The notes under the pieces are model-generated. The model had not been told where the DNA came from and ran no database searches. It saw nothing but the letters and a program-made list of their open reading frames with translations. A stretch of 64,000 bases of DNA from Paracrocinitomix sp039939375 (GTDB lineage: Bacteria; Bacteroidota; Bacteroidia; Flavobacteriales_D; Crocinitomicaceae): the NCBI GenBank assembly GCA_039939375.1, contig JBDVJO010000002.1, forward strand, positions 450,599 through 514,598, given 5' to 3'. Made by a program: the position numbers and the translations under genes. The first letter of the stretch is position 1. Each line of letters starts with the position of its first letter. Shown here piece by piece: positions 1 to 7,709 of the stretch.

Positions 1-44
1 CCTAAATTTCCGCCACCAATAATGGTTATTTTAATATCATTCAT
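1..44 (-). CDS. proC: Partial N-terminus, probable pyrroline-5-carboxylate reductase (ProC)
   Basis: Only the first 14 codons lie in the window; the gene runs off the left edge. The translated start is MNDIKITIIGGGNLG, a beta strand followed by a glycine-rich GGGNLG turn, which is the beginning of a Rossmann NAD(P)-binding fold. The GGGN form of the turn is typical of pyrroline-5-carboxylate reductase, the last step of proline synthesis, but other dehydrogenases start similarly. It lies 45 nt downstream of the next minus-strand gene and could be co-transcribed with it. The family assignment is inferred from the turn alone. Confidence 0.5.
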   Translation of the reverse strand, partial: MNDIKITIIGGGNL

Positions 45-89
45 TTGTCAAATTTTCGCAAATCTAGCAAATGTTTTAGTTAATTGATT

Positions 90-1058
90 TTAAAGGGGAA
101 AGCCTAAACCTATTCCTAAAGATAAGTCATGTCTTTCAGGACCGTAGTTGTCTTTATTTACGATTCCAAAATGATAGCCATAGGTAAGATGTGCAGAAAG
201 TTTTAGATTACCTGCAATATTAAAATGACTGTGTAATCCGGCTTCTGGAGTTAGATTAATTCCGCCACCGCGATTGTTAGTGTAAAAATAATCTGCGCCC
301 ATTCCAACAATTGGACGAATGAACATTTTCTGCTTGAATCCAAGTATATATTTAACTCCAGCCGCATAACTCTGGTTTTTCAAAAATTCAAAATTTAAAC
401 CAGCTCCAGTTAGGGTGAAATATTTTGAACCCCATCTGCCTTTTAAATACATGATGCTTAACCCTGCTAAAATGTTACCTGCTGGCCTTAATGAACCAAT
501 GGCTTCAAAGTGTAAAGTTTTGGATGATGGATCTCTAAAATCATAAGCCGGTTGAATGATGGCACATTCTTCAAGACTTAATCCATTTTTAATCGCCCAA
601 GCTTCAATAAATTCAAGGTCCATTTCAAAGATATCTGCATACTGATATGTTTCATTAATGGATTGTGCAACCTCAAGTCCTTCTGTTTGTTCTATTAAGT
701 AACCAACTGCACAAATGGTTTCGTCTTTATCAATAAAGCAAGGTGCTCTTTCACCTGGATAATCATAATTTTTAGGGTATTCGCCCTTCATTGCGTATTC
801 GTGTAAAAGGTCAGCGATATGCGTTCTATTTACTTTTTGAGTTTTATTAAGATGATTGGTTTCACCAGTTCTGATGAGTTGCTCAGCATACAAAAGATGA
901 CAGGCTACCCGCATTTCTTCTGTAATGGTTAATCCAGGAAAATAAACGGCGAATAACTTGGCTGATTCATTTTGAATAATTGGATTGACAACTTGATGTC
1001 GTCCTGCAAAAGAAATGGATGTAAAAAGGGCAAAAAGTATAAGTATGGGAGTCTTCAT
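90..1058 (-). CDS. Secreted conserved protein of unknown function with barrel-like C-terminus
   Basis: A 322-residue protein with a clean signal peptide (hydrophobic residues 3-17, cleavage near SFA-G). Residues about 30-165 are mostly helical and carry cysteines, including the APCFIDKDETICAVGYLIEQ stretch and a closing GLSLEECAIIQPAY. This pattern (FID..GT.CAVGYLIE, then GLT..E.A.IQPSY) recurs in uncharacterised secreted proteins of many bacteria as far as I recall. Residues about 180-322 are alternating polar and aromatic strands that resemble a small outer-membrane or periplasmic beta structure and end in a hydrophobic GLGFPL. No catalytic motif is visible. Function unknown; export is well supported. 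Confidence 0.7.
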   Translation of the reverse strand: MKTPILILFALFTSISFAGRHQVVNPIIQNESAKLFAVYFPGLTITEEMRVACHLLYAEQLIRTGETNHLNKTQKVNRTHIADLLHEYAMKGEYPKNYDYPGERAPCFIDKDETICAVGYLIEQTEGLEVAQSINETYQYADIFEMDLEFIEAWAIKNGLSLEECAIIQPAYDFRDPSSKTLHFEAIGSLRPAGNILAGLSIMYLKGRWGSKYFTLTGAGLNFEFLKNQSYAAGVKYILGFKQKMFIRPIVGMGADYFYTNNRGGGINLTPEAGLHSHFNIAGNLKLSAHLTYGYHFGIVNKDNYGPERHDLSLGIGLGFPL

Positions 1059-1139
1059 TGATTTAATTTAGGAATCTTTAGCTATGGATGCAAGTCTATC
1101 ATGTATTCCATAAAATAGATTCATTATATGATTTTTACC

Positions 1140-1574
1140 CTAGTTTTTTGGTAACCTGTTTACGATTTCTTGATAGACCCTCGGTGCACTATACATTTTA
1201 TGATTTCCCGGTCTGTTGTAGGCTGAGAATATAATTTCAATCAAAACATAGTCTCCTTTGTCTGTTAAGGTGGCGTAGACCGAATAATGTCCGTAAACCC
1301 ACATGGGTTTGTTGGTTTCAGGAATAGCAATAGAAGACGCTGTTCTTCTTACTGCGTCAGGATTGAGCACGTGAAGTGTGTGTAATTCATCTAAAAAGCG
1401 CTGCGGATTTCCCGTATACTTAATTAAAAGTGAATTATCATCTAATAAACCTCCATTTCCTTCATATGTAATCACTGAATCAAGAACAGATGCCTCTATC
1501 AATGAATCTTTTACAGACTGACTATATCCAATCAATTCGATAATTAAAAAAATAAAAAATAACAAAGGCTTCAT
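1140..1574 (-). CDS. Hypothetical secreted protein
   Basis: A 144-residue protein with an N-terminal signal peptide (LLFFIFLIIELIGYSQ) and a predicted mature periplasmic domain of about 125 residues. The mature part has a conserved-looking core around PMWVYGHYSVYATLTDKGDY with no cysteines and no metal or catalytic motif. It lies 42 nt downstream of the small membrane protein gene on the same strand, so it may be the distal gene of the uvrA transcript. I do not recognise the family. Confidence 0.6.
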   Translation of the reverse strand: MKPLLFFIFLIIELIGYSQSVKDSLIEASVLDSVITYEGNGGLLDDNSLLIKYTGNPQRFLDELHTLHVLNPDAVRRTASSIAIPETNKPMWVYGHYSVYATLTDKGDYVLIEIIFSAYNRPGNHKMYSAPRVYQEIVNRLPKN

Positions 1575-1616
1575 ATCTTGAATACTACAATTTTTAAACC
1601 AATAATTCTTATTTGG

Positions 1617-2060
1617 TTACATTTTAGCCTTAATGGCCTTGTGCATGGCTTTCATATCGGCACAGCCTAATCTGAAAAATCTTGCTTTTCCTTTTATTTT
1701 AAATTGAAGTGCTTCTTTTCCTTTGATATTCCATAACCATCCGTGTGGGGTGATTCTAATTCCCCAGCCATACCACCATTTATTTTCTACATAGGTAACT
1801 TCTTCAATATCAGTAATCATGATCTTCTTTTTTATGATTCCAATTCCAAATTTTATTGAAATATGATCATCATAAACGGTACTTTCAAGTTTTGAAAACA
1901 AAAGTGGCAGTGCAATTGCAACTATGAAATATGGAATTAGTATAACCTTAGTTGCTGAATCATATACGTCACTAATCACAAGGTATATGCCTGATCCTAA
2001 AAAGAGAATTGAGATTACCCAAATTAACCAAGAAGTTTGAGATGATTTAAAATTTTCCAT
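1617..2060 (-). CDS. Small membrane protein with PH-like soluble tail
   Basis: A 147-residue protein with two adjacent transmembrane segments (about residues 13-30 and 38-56) followed by a roughly 85-residue basic cytoplasmic domain. The order of two helices followed by strands (YDDHISIKFGIGIIKKKI, then ITDIEEVTYVENKWWYGWGIR and a tail with FKIKGKARFFRLG) resembles bacterial PH-domain membrane proteins, which is an inference from layout. Its ATG overlaps the uvrA stop codon by one base (TAATG), so it is translationally coupled to uvrA. No link to DNA repair is visible. Confidence 0.65.
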   Translation of the reverse strand: MENFKSSQTSWLIWVISILFLGSGIYLVISDVYDSATKVILIPYFIVAIALPLLFSKLESTVYDDHISIKFGIGIIKKKIMITDIEEVTYVENKWWYGWGIRITPHGWLWNIKGKEALQFKIKGKARFFRLGCADMKAMHKAIKAKM

Positions 2061-4837
2061 TAGAAACGTTCTTTTAGAAATTGCGCCGTGTAAGAATCTT
2101 TTACTTTCAATAAATCTTCAGGAGTTCCTTCGGCTATTATATTCCCTCCATTTTTCCCACCTTCTGGACCAATGTCAATAATCCAATCGGCGCATTTTAA
2201 AACATCCATATTATGTTCAATTACAAGAATACTATGTCCTAATTTAACTAATTCTTGAAATGCAATTATCAATTTATCGATATCATGAAAATGAAGACCG
2301 GTGGTTGGTTCATCAAATATGAATAGGGTAGGAGTCTGTTTCTTTTGACCTTGATTTAAAAATGAGCCAAGCTTTACGCGCTGTGCTTCACCACCACTCA
2401 TAGTGCTTGAAGGTTGCCCCAAAGTTAAATAACCTAAGCCCAAATCAAATAATGGTTGAATTCGTTCGATAATCTTTACTTCAGGCCCTTTCGGTCGATC
2501 AAAAAAAGCAATAGCCTCTTCAATAGACATATTCAGGACGTCTGAAATGGTTTTATCTTTATAAGTAACCTCCAAAGCCTCTTGCGAATAACGTTCTCCT
2601 TTGCACTCTTCACATTGCAATTTTACATCAGCCATAAATTGCATTGATATAGTGATGTCTCCTTCTCCTTTACAATTTTCGCATCTACCGCCAGGTACAT
2701 TATATGAAAAGAACCCTGCTTTATAACCTCTCATTTTAGAAAGCTGCTGTTGTGCAAATAAATCTCTGATGTAATCAAAAGCTTTTACATAAGTGGCCGG
2801 ATTTGAACGCGAAGACCTCCCAATTGGGTTTTGATCAACCATTTCAACTTCTTCAATTCGTTTCCAATCTCCTTCTAATCCATCAAACTCTCCAATTTTA
2901 TTAGAAGATTTACCCAAAGCTTTTAATAATGCCGGATATAAAATTTGCTTAACAATGGTCGATTTTCCAGAGCCAGAGACTCCTGAAATACATACTAACC
3001 CATTCAGAGGAATGTTTAAACTTATGTTTTTTAAATTGTTTTCTCGCATGCCTTTCAACTTCAGCTTGCTATTCAGCTTTCTTCTTTTAGCAGGTGTTGG
3101 AATGATGATTCGCTCAGTTAAATAATCCGCGGTTAGGCTATTTTTTGCTTTTAGCAACTTGTCATGTGCTCCTTGAAATACTATTTCGCCTCCAAAAATT
3201 CCGGCTTTTGGACCAATATCAATAATTTGATCAGCCGCACGCATAACATCTTCTTCGTGTTCTACTACAATTACTGTGTTTCCAATCTTTTTAAGTCGAT
3301 TCAAGACACCTATTAATCTTGCCGTATCTCTTGGATGCAAACCAATACTTGGTTCGTCTAATATATACATTGAACCAACCAAGGCAGACCCTAGAGAAGT
3401 TGCTAGGTTGATTCGTTGAGATTCACCTCCTGATAAAGTTGCAGACTGCCTATTTAATGTTAAATAACCAAGTCCAACCTCATTGAGGTAGTTCAGCCTG
3501 TTTTTAATCTCTAATAAAAGACGCTCAGCGATTTCTTGCTGTGTTTCATCCAGTTTTATCGATAAAAATAATTCTTGCAGTTCGTCAATAGGTAAAAGCA
3601 ACAAATCAGACAAAGAATGGCCATCTATTTTAACGTAATTGGTTTCTTTTCTCAATCTTGTTCCTCGGCAATCGTAACATACAGTTTTACCACGGTATCG
3701 CGATAGCATAATACGATAATGAATTTTGTAAGACTTGGATTGCAAGAATTCAAAAAACTCAAATAAACCTCTGAGGTTTTTGTTACCATGCCAAAGCAAA
3801 TTACTTTCAGCTTCGCTTAGTTCATTGATAGGTCGGTGAATCGGAAAGTCATGTTTTGCTGCATTTGCTACAAAATGATGTTTCCATTCGCTCATTTTTT
3901 CGCCTCTCCAAGGCGCTATTGCATCTTCGTAAATACTTAATCCCTTATCCGGAATTACAAGATTAGGGTCTATTCCTATTGTTGATCCATAACCTTCACA
4001 TGTTTTACATGCTCCGTAAGGATTATTGAAAGTGAAAAAGTTGATAGATGGTTCTATAAATGCCTCACCGTCTAACTCAAATCGTGAAGAAAAGTCGGAG
4101 GATTTATCATCTTTCATTTCATATATGATGCAATCTCCAAACCCTTCATAAAAACCAGTTTGAATAGAATCAGCCGCTCTTGAAAGATAATCTTCATCTT
4201 CTGAATGACTTAAACGATCTATGATGATGAAGCTTTCTCCTTTTTTATATTTTTTGATATCAAAATCAGAAAGGTCATAGGCTTCGCCCTTTACAAATAC
4301 TTTAGTAAATCCTTGAGAAAGCAGCATTTCTGCAGCTTTATCTGTTGGGTAATTATCTTTCAGTCGCCATGGCGCCAAGACCATATATCGATCTCCTAAT
4401 TTGAACGATTTGATAAAATTGACTACGTCTGTTACGGAATGTTTTTTCACTTCGTCACCTGAAATAGGAGAGTATGTCTTTCCAATTCGTGCAAAGAGTA
4501 CTTTTAAATAATCGTAGATTTCAGTAACGGTTCCAACAGTTGATCTCGGGTTATTCGAAATAACTTTTTGTTCAATGGCTATTCCAGGAGAGATTCCCTT
4601 GATATAGTCAACATCTGGCTTGTCTAATCGGCCGAGAAACTGTCTTGCATATGAAGATAAACTTTCTACATAACGGCGTTGCCCCTCGGCAAAAAGAGTA
4701 TCAAAAGCCAAAGATGATTTTCCAGAACCTGATAATCCAGTAATCACAACAAACTGGTTGTGTGGAATCGTCAGATCAACATTTTTTAAATTGTGAACTC
4801 TGGCACCTTTGATTTCAATTACTTTTTGTTTCTGCAT
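2060..4837 (-). CDS. uvrA: Excinuclease ABC subunit A (UvrA)
   Basis: A 925-residue protein of normal UvrA length. It is the damage-sensing ATPase of nucleotide excision repair, which loads UvrB on distorted DNA. Two ABC modules are visible: Walker A GLSGSGKSS at residues 34-42 with signature LSGGESQRINLA near 470, and Walker A GVSGSGKST near 620 with signature MSGGEAQRVKLG near 812. The C-terminal zinc finger is complete (CENC...CEEC, about 716-745). In module I only the second CxxC (GACKTCEGYG) is present; the first is replaced by non-cysteine residues, which I believe is usual for the Bacteroidota UvrA. It is followed by a coupled membrane-protein gene. Some members of the phylum have a second uvrA, so this may be one of two. 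Confidence 0.97.
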   Translation of the reverse strand: MQKQKVIEIKGARVHNLKNVDLTIPHNQFVVITGLSGSGKSSLAFDTLFAEGQRRYVESLSSYARQFLGRLDKPDVDYIKGISPGIAIEQKVISNNPRSTVGTVTEIYDYLKVLFARIGKTYSPISGDEVKKHSVTDVVNFIKSFKLGDRYMVLAPWRLKDNYPTDKAAEMLLSQGFTKVFVKGEAYDLSDFDIKKYKKGESFIIIDRLSHSEDEDYLSRAADSIQTGFYEGFGDCIIYEMKDDKSSDFSSRFELDGEAFIEPSINFFTFNNPYGACKTCEGYGSTIGIDPNLVIPDKGLSIYEDAIAPWRGEKMSEWKHHFVANAAKHDFPIHRPINELSEAESNLLWHGNKNLRGLFEFFEFLQSKSYKIHYRIMLSRYRGKTVCYDCRGTRLRKETNYVKIDGHSLSDLLLLPIDELQELFLSIKLDETQQEIAERLLLEIKNRLNYLNEVGLGYLTLNRQSATLSGGESQRINLATSLGSALVGSMYILDEPSIGLHPRDTARLIGVLNRLKKIGNTVIVVEHEEDVMRAADQIIDIGPKAGIFGGEIVFQGAHDKLLKAKNSLTADYLTERIIIPTPAKRRKLNSKLKLKGMRENNLKNISLNIPLNGLVCISGVSGSGKSTIVKQILYPALLKALGKSSNKIGEFDGLEGDWKRIEEVEMVDQNPIGRSSRSNPATYVKAFDYIRDLFAQQQLSKMRGYKAGFFSYNVPGGRCENCKGEGDITISMQFMADVKLQCEECKGERYSQEALEVTYKDKTISDVLNMSIEEAIAFFDRPKGPEVKIIERIQPLFDLGLGYLTLGQPSSTMSGGEAQRVKLGSFLNQGQKKQTPTLFIFDEPTTGLHFHDIDKLIIAFQELVKLGHSILVIEHNMDVLKCADWIIDIGPEGGKNGGNIIAEGTPEDLLKVKDSYTAQFLKERF

Positions 4838-5067
4838 ACAGGATGATTCTTAAGGGAGGTTAAATTTAAGCATTGTTCGCCCATTTTTAGTTTTATTTGA
4901 AGATAAAATTATTGAGATCTTTAGTGTTGAAAATCAATGGTTAAAGCTATTCTTTCTAAAAAAAAGTTAATTTTTTAATGAATTGACCCAACCTTTACAA
5001 TATGGCTTACCGTTAACTCAATAGAACGAACAGTTTATTCATTAATAGCTGATTTTGAAGGGTGAAT

Positions 5068-5098
5068 TTTGATTCATATGATAAATCGCTTATATTTG
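5068..5098 (+). promoter_or_regulatory. Bacteroidota-type promoter for the ECF sigma gene
   Basis: TTTG at 5068-5071, a 19-base spacer and TATATTTG at 5091-5098 match the Bacteroidota primary-sigma consensus (TTTG, about 19, TAnnTTTG) at every defined position. Transcription should start near 5104, giving a leader of about 110 nt before the ATG at 5215. The 377-nt gap between the divergent uvrA and this sigma gene holds nothing else I can identify. Confidence 0.75.
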
Positions 5099-5214
5099 AG
5101 GAACTGAAAACTAAAAAATTGAATTGCCTATAGATTGAAATTTACTCTTTGAATTAGAAATGATAAAAACACTTTCAAGAACCATTCTTTGGACTTGAGG
5201 GAAAAGAGTAGATT

Positions 5215-5811
5215 ATGGGAAAAGCAATTTTAACTGATAAGGAACTTATTCGTAGTTACCTTTCTGGAGACGAGAAATCATTTGAAATTTTATTGACTAG
5301 AAATAAAGACAGAGTCTTTGGTTATATCATGTCCAAAGTACGTGATGAAGACTTAGCGAACGATATTTTTCAAGAAGTATTCATTAAAGTGATTAGAACT
5401 TTTAAAAATGGTAGCTATAACGAAGAAGGAAAGTTTTTGCCTTGGGTACTTACCATTTCACACAATCTTGTGGTAGATCATTTCAGAAAAGCTAAAAAGA
5501 TGCAAATGGTGTCTGAATCAAGCTCTAAAAGTGAAGAATTCAATATCTTTTCTATTTTGAGTTTAACTGATAATAACATTGAAGACGATATGATTAAAGA
5601 TCAAATTGAATCTGATGTTGTTCGTCTGGTTGAATTCTTACCAGATGATCAAAGAAATGTGTTAAAAGACCGAATCTTTAAAGGGATGAGTTTTAAAGAC
5701 ATTGCTGAACAAGATGATATCAGTATCAATACTGCTTTAGGAAGAATGCGATATGCGTTAATTAACCTTAGAAAGCTAATTGACAAGCACGAAGTTTCTA
5801 TCATGGCTTAA
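5215..5811 (+). CDS. RNA polymerase sigma-70 factor, ECF subfamily
   Basis: A 198-residue ECF sigma factor. Region 2 spans about residues 12-85 (RNKDRVFGYIMSKVRDEDLANDIFQEVFIKV, then PWVLTISHNLVVDHFRKAK) and region 4 about 130-190 (LPDDQRNVLKDRIFKGMSF, then DIAEQDDISINTALGRMRYALINLRK, a helix-turn-helix). No anti-sigma gene is adjacent, and its own promoter is of the housekeeping type, so expression does not appear strictly autoregulated. A perfect hairpin terminator follows the stop. The target promoters are unknown. Confidence 0.95.
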   Translation: MGKAILTDKELIRSYLSGDEKSFEILLTRNKDRVFGYIMSKVRDEDLANDIFQEVFIKVIRTFKNGSYNEEGKFLPWVLTISHNLVVDHFRKAKKMQMVSESSSKSEEFNIFSILSLTDNNIEDDMIKDQIESDVVRLVEFLPDDQRNVLKDRIFKGMSFKDIAEQDDISINTALGRMRYALINLRKLIDKHEVSIMA

Positions 5812-5835
5812 ATTCTAAATCAAATAATTAAATGG

Positions 5836-5866
5836 AATCCTGATTTTTTAATCAGGATTTTTTTTG
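5836..5866 (+). terminator. Rho-independent terminator of the sigma gene
   Basis: AATCCTGATT at 5836-5845 pairs perfectly with AATCAGGATT at 5850-5859 around a TTTT loop and is followed by a run of T. Confidence 0.9.
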
Positions 5867-5934
5867 CACTATACAATAAGTTGAAACTCATTGCGTTTAT
5901 TCTTTAAAATAAACCTAAAAACGAGATATTGCCT

Positions 5935-6084
5935 ATGCAAAAAATCTACATTGATGACGTAAAAACTTCTGAATACGAAACGAAATCGCCGAGTAAAGAA
6001 ACTCTCAACAACATCTTGGCATTTTCAAAATCACTAGAAGTATTAAAGTCGAAGAAAAAAAATGTTGAGATTACATTAAACTAA
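5935..6084 (+). CDS. 49-residue micro-protein
   Basis: ATG at 5935 opens a 49-codon frame ending at TAA 6082-6084. The product begins MQKIYIDDVKTSEYETKSPS and continues with an amphipathic helix (ETLNNILAFSKSLEVL) and a lysine-rich tail ending VEITLN. It sits between two terminators, which delimit a transcription unit of the right size. I recall similar small proteins with an ILxFSKSLEV core in other Bacteroidota, but cannot verify this here. The helix and basic tail would suit a small binding partner. Function unknown. Confidence 0.6.
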   Translation: MQKIYIDDVKTSEYETKSPSKETLNNILAFSKSLEVLKSKKKNVEITLN

Positions 6085-6088
6085 CCAT

Positions 6089-6120
6089 ATCCCTTATAGC
6101 TTTGCTATGAGGGATTTTTT
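6089..6120 (+). terminator. Rho-independent terminator after the micro-gene
   Basis: ATCCCTTATAGC (6089-6100) pairs with GCTATGAGGGAT (6104-6115) with one G-T pair and a TTT loop, followed by T6. It ends at the stop codon of the convergent gene at 6119. Confidence 0.85.
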
Positions 6121-7393
6121 ATCTTTTTATGTTGATTTTCATCAATTCATATCTAATATCCGAATTTGAATTTTTATAGAAAAAATAAGCAAAATTATTA
6201 TTAACCTTCAAATTGACCGGGAATGGATATTTCTCAATTCTAAACTGTTTATCAATCTTACCGCTATTCATATTTAATTCGTTTAGAATATAGATTCCAT
6301 TGTCTATTGAGAGTGTATAAAATTTACTGGAATATGAATCGATTAGAATCCTCTTTGCCCATTTTGGATCCAAATGGTAGTTGATTTCAATCTGTCTAAT
6401 TTGGTTGCCTTCGCAGTCAAAAACTATAGCTTTAGATTCATTATGATTAAAAAAATAGATACTGTCGTTTAAATTATAAACAGGGTTATATGAAGGTTTT
6501 AAGACTATTGTAGCTAACCAGAGTGAATCTTCAACTTTATCAAATGCCAAATCAGAATTGTACCTCCCTTCAGCACCGGGGTAGATTTCACCCATCATAT
6601 GAATACCTGGATTATTATCTATTTGAGTTTGAGTATAAGTAATAAATTCTTTTCGATTAGAATTGATTGAACTATAGAGCACCCTTGATTCTTCTGTGAA
6701 GTTATCAGTTTTAACTAATGTATTTTCTTGTGAGTTTAGATAGGAAAATGTCCAAATTGCACTATTTTCATTAATAGATACAAGGTTTTCAATAAATTCT
6801 GTAAAACTGTCTTTTAATTTGGGAGCTTTCAGTTGTAATTCATTCTGGGTATTGACATTTATTTCTGAAAAATGATTTTTTGATTCTAGATAGAGGTGTC
6901 CGGTGTTATCATTTCTTATCCCGAATTGTTTTTTACTAAATGATAAAAAAGAAGTTCTTAAATTTCCACGAATTAGGCTTAAGTTATACTCGGATTTCGT
7001 TTTTGTCAACAAGATTAACTGAGACTGAATAAAGGCAAAGTCTAATAATTGTTCATTTTTCTTTCTTTCAATTTTTCTTTCCAAATCAGCATAAATTCTA
7101 ATTTCCGATAAGATTTTACTTTGTAAAATAATTTGAGACTTTGTGTTGAAACTTGATTCAAATAGTTTTTTTTGATAGCCAATCCGTCTAATTTCTAATA
7201 AGCATTGTTGAGAATCACATTGTATTCGAAAGTAACCAAGACTATCAGTAATTGTCGAAGTCTCTAAAAAATGAACAGTAGTGAAAGGGATAGGGTGATT
7301 TGATTCATCAAGAACGAAACCTTCATGAAAATAACTCTGGCAATGTACAATGATAAAACAAAACGTACTATACAAAGTGAACAATAATCTCAT
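6119..7393 (-). CDS. Secreted protein: carboxypeptidase-regulatory-like domain plus propeller-like region
   Basis: A 424-residue exported protein. The signal peptide (about residues 1-18, FCFIIVHCQS) is followed by a carboxypeptidase D regulatory-like domain at about 20-100 (GFVLDESNHPIPFTTVHFLE, then DSLGYFRI and LEIRRIGYQKKLFES), a fold common in Bacteroidota surface and TonB-receptor proteins. From about 100 on there are many short beta strands (SIYFFNHNESKAIVFDCEGNQ, FYTLSIDNGIYILNELN), resembling the 6-bladed propeller lipoproteins of this phylum, although blade repeats are weak. There is no lipobox and no T9SS tail. It is convergent with the micro-gene and has no obvious partner. Function unknown. 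Confidence 0.6.
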   Translation of the reverse strand: MRLLFTLYSTFCFIIVHCQSYFHEGFVLDESNHPIPFTTVHFLETSTITDSLGYFRIQCDSQQCLLEIRRIGYQKKLFESSFNTKSQIILQSKILSEIRIYADLERKIERKKNEQLLDFAFIQSQLILLTKTKSEYNLSLIRGNLRTSFLSFSKKQFGIRNDNTGHLYLESKNHFSEINVNTQNELQLKAPKLKDSFTEFIENLVSINENSAIWTFSYLNSQENTLVKTDNFTEESRVLYSSINSNRKEFITYTQTQIDNNPGIHMMGEIYPGAEGRYNSDLAFDKVEDSLWLATIVLKPSYNPVYNLNDSIYFFNHNESKAIVFDCEGNQIRQIEINYHLDPKWAKRILIDSYSSKFYTLSIDNGIYILNELNMNSGKIDKQFRIEKYPFPVNLKVNNNFAYFFYKNSNSDIRYELMKINIKR

Positions 7394-7436
7394 GAATTAG
7401 TGATGCGATTTTCGCATTATTTCCATAAGTACTATT

Positions 7437-7709
7437 TTAATACACCTGTTCAATGGCAATTTCGCATTCAAGTGAATCGCGATTAAAATCTGCTATTTTT
7501 TCCTTAAAAAGTTCAGCATCAGAAGGGAAGTCTCGTTCTAAAGTTTTCCAATTTCTTAGGATGGTTTCAAACGGTAAATCAGTCTTTTTTTGAAGGCAAA
7601 CAATAAAACTATCCCAATTCATACCATAGTCATCTTCAAACTCAAAAGCAGTTTTCAGCTTTAAATGCAATTCTTGCGTGCTATTTACATTGCCTACATC
7701 AATGATCAT
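7437..7709 (-). CDS. Barstar-family (barnase inhibitor-like) protein
   Basis: A 90-residue acidic protein that spans the whole barstar fold: an N-terminal strand, a helix (STQELHLKLKTAFEFEDDYG), the diagnostic NWDSFIVCL segment (family NWDAL.D.L), a second half with helix ELFKEKIADFNRD and a final strand. Barstars inhibit barnase-type ribonucleases or act as immunity proteins. No barnase or polymorphic-toxin gene is nearby. Its ATG overlaps the stop of the M3 peptidase by 4 nt (ATGA), so the two are translationally coupled. It is either an orphan inhibitor of an unlinked nuclease or a repurposed fold. Confidence 0.85.
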   Translation of the reverse strand: MIIDVGNVNSTQELHLKLKTAFEFEDDYGMNWDSFIVCLQKKTDLPFETILRNWKTLERDFPSDAELFKEKIADFNRDSLECEIAIEQVY

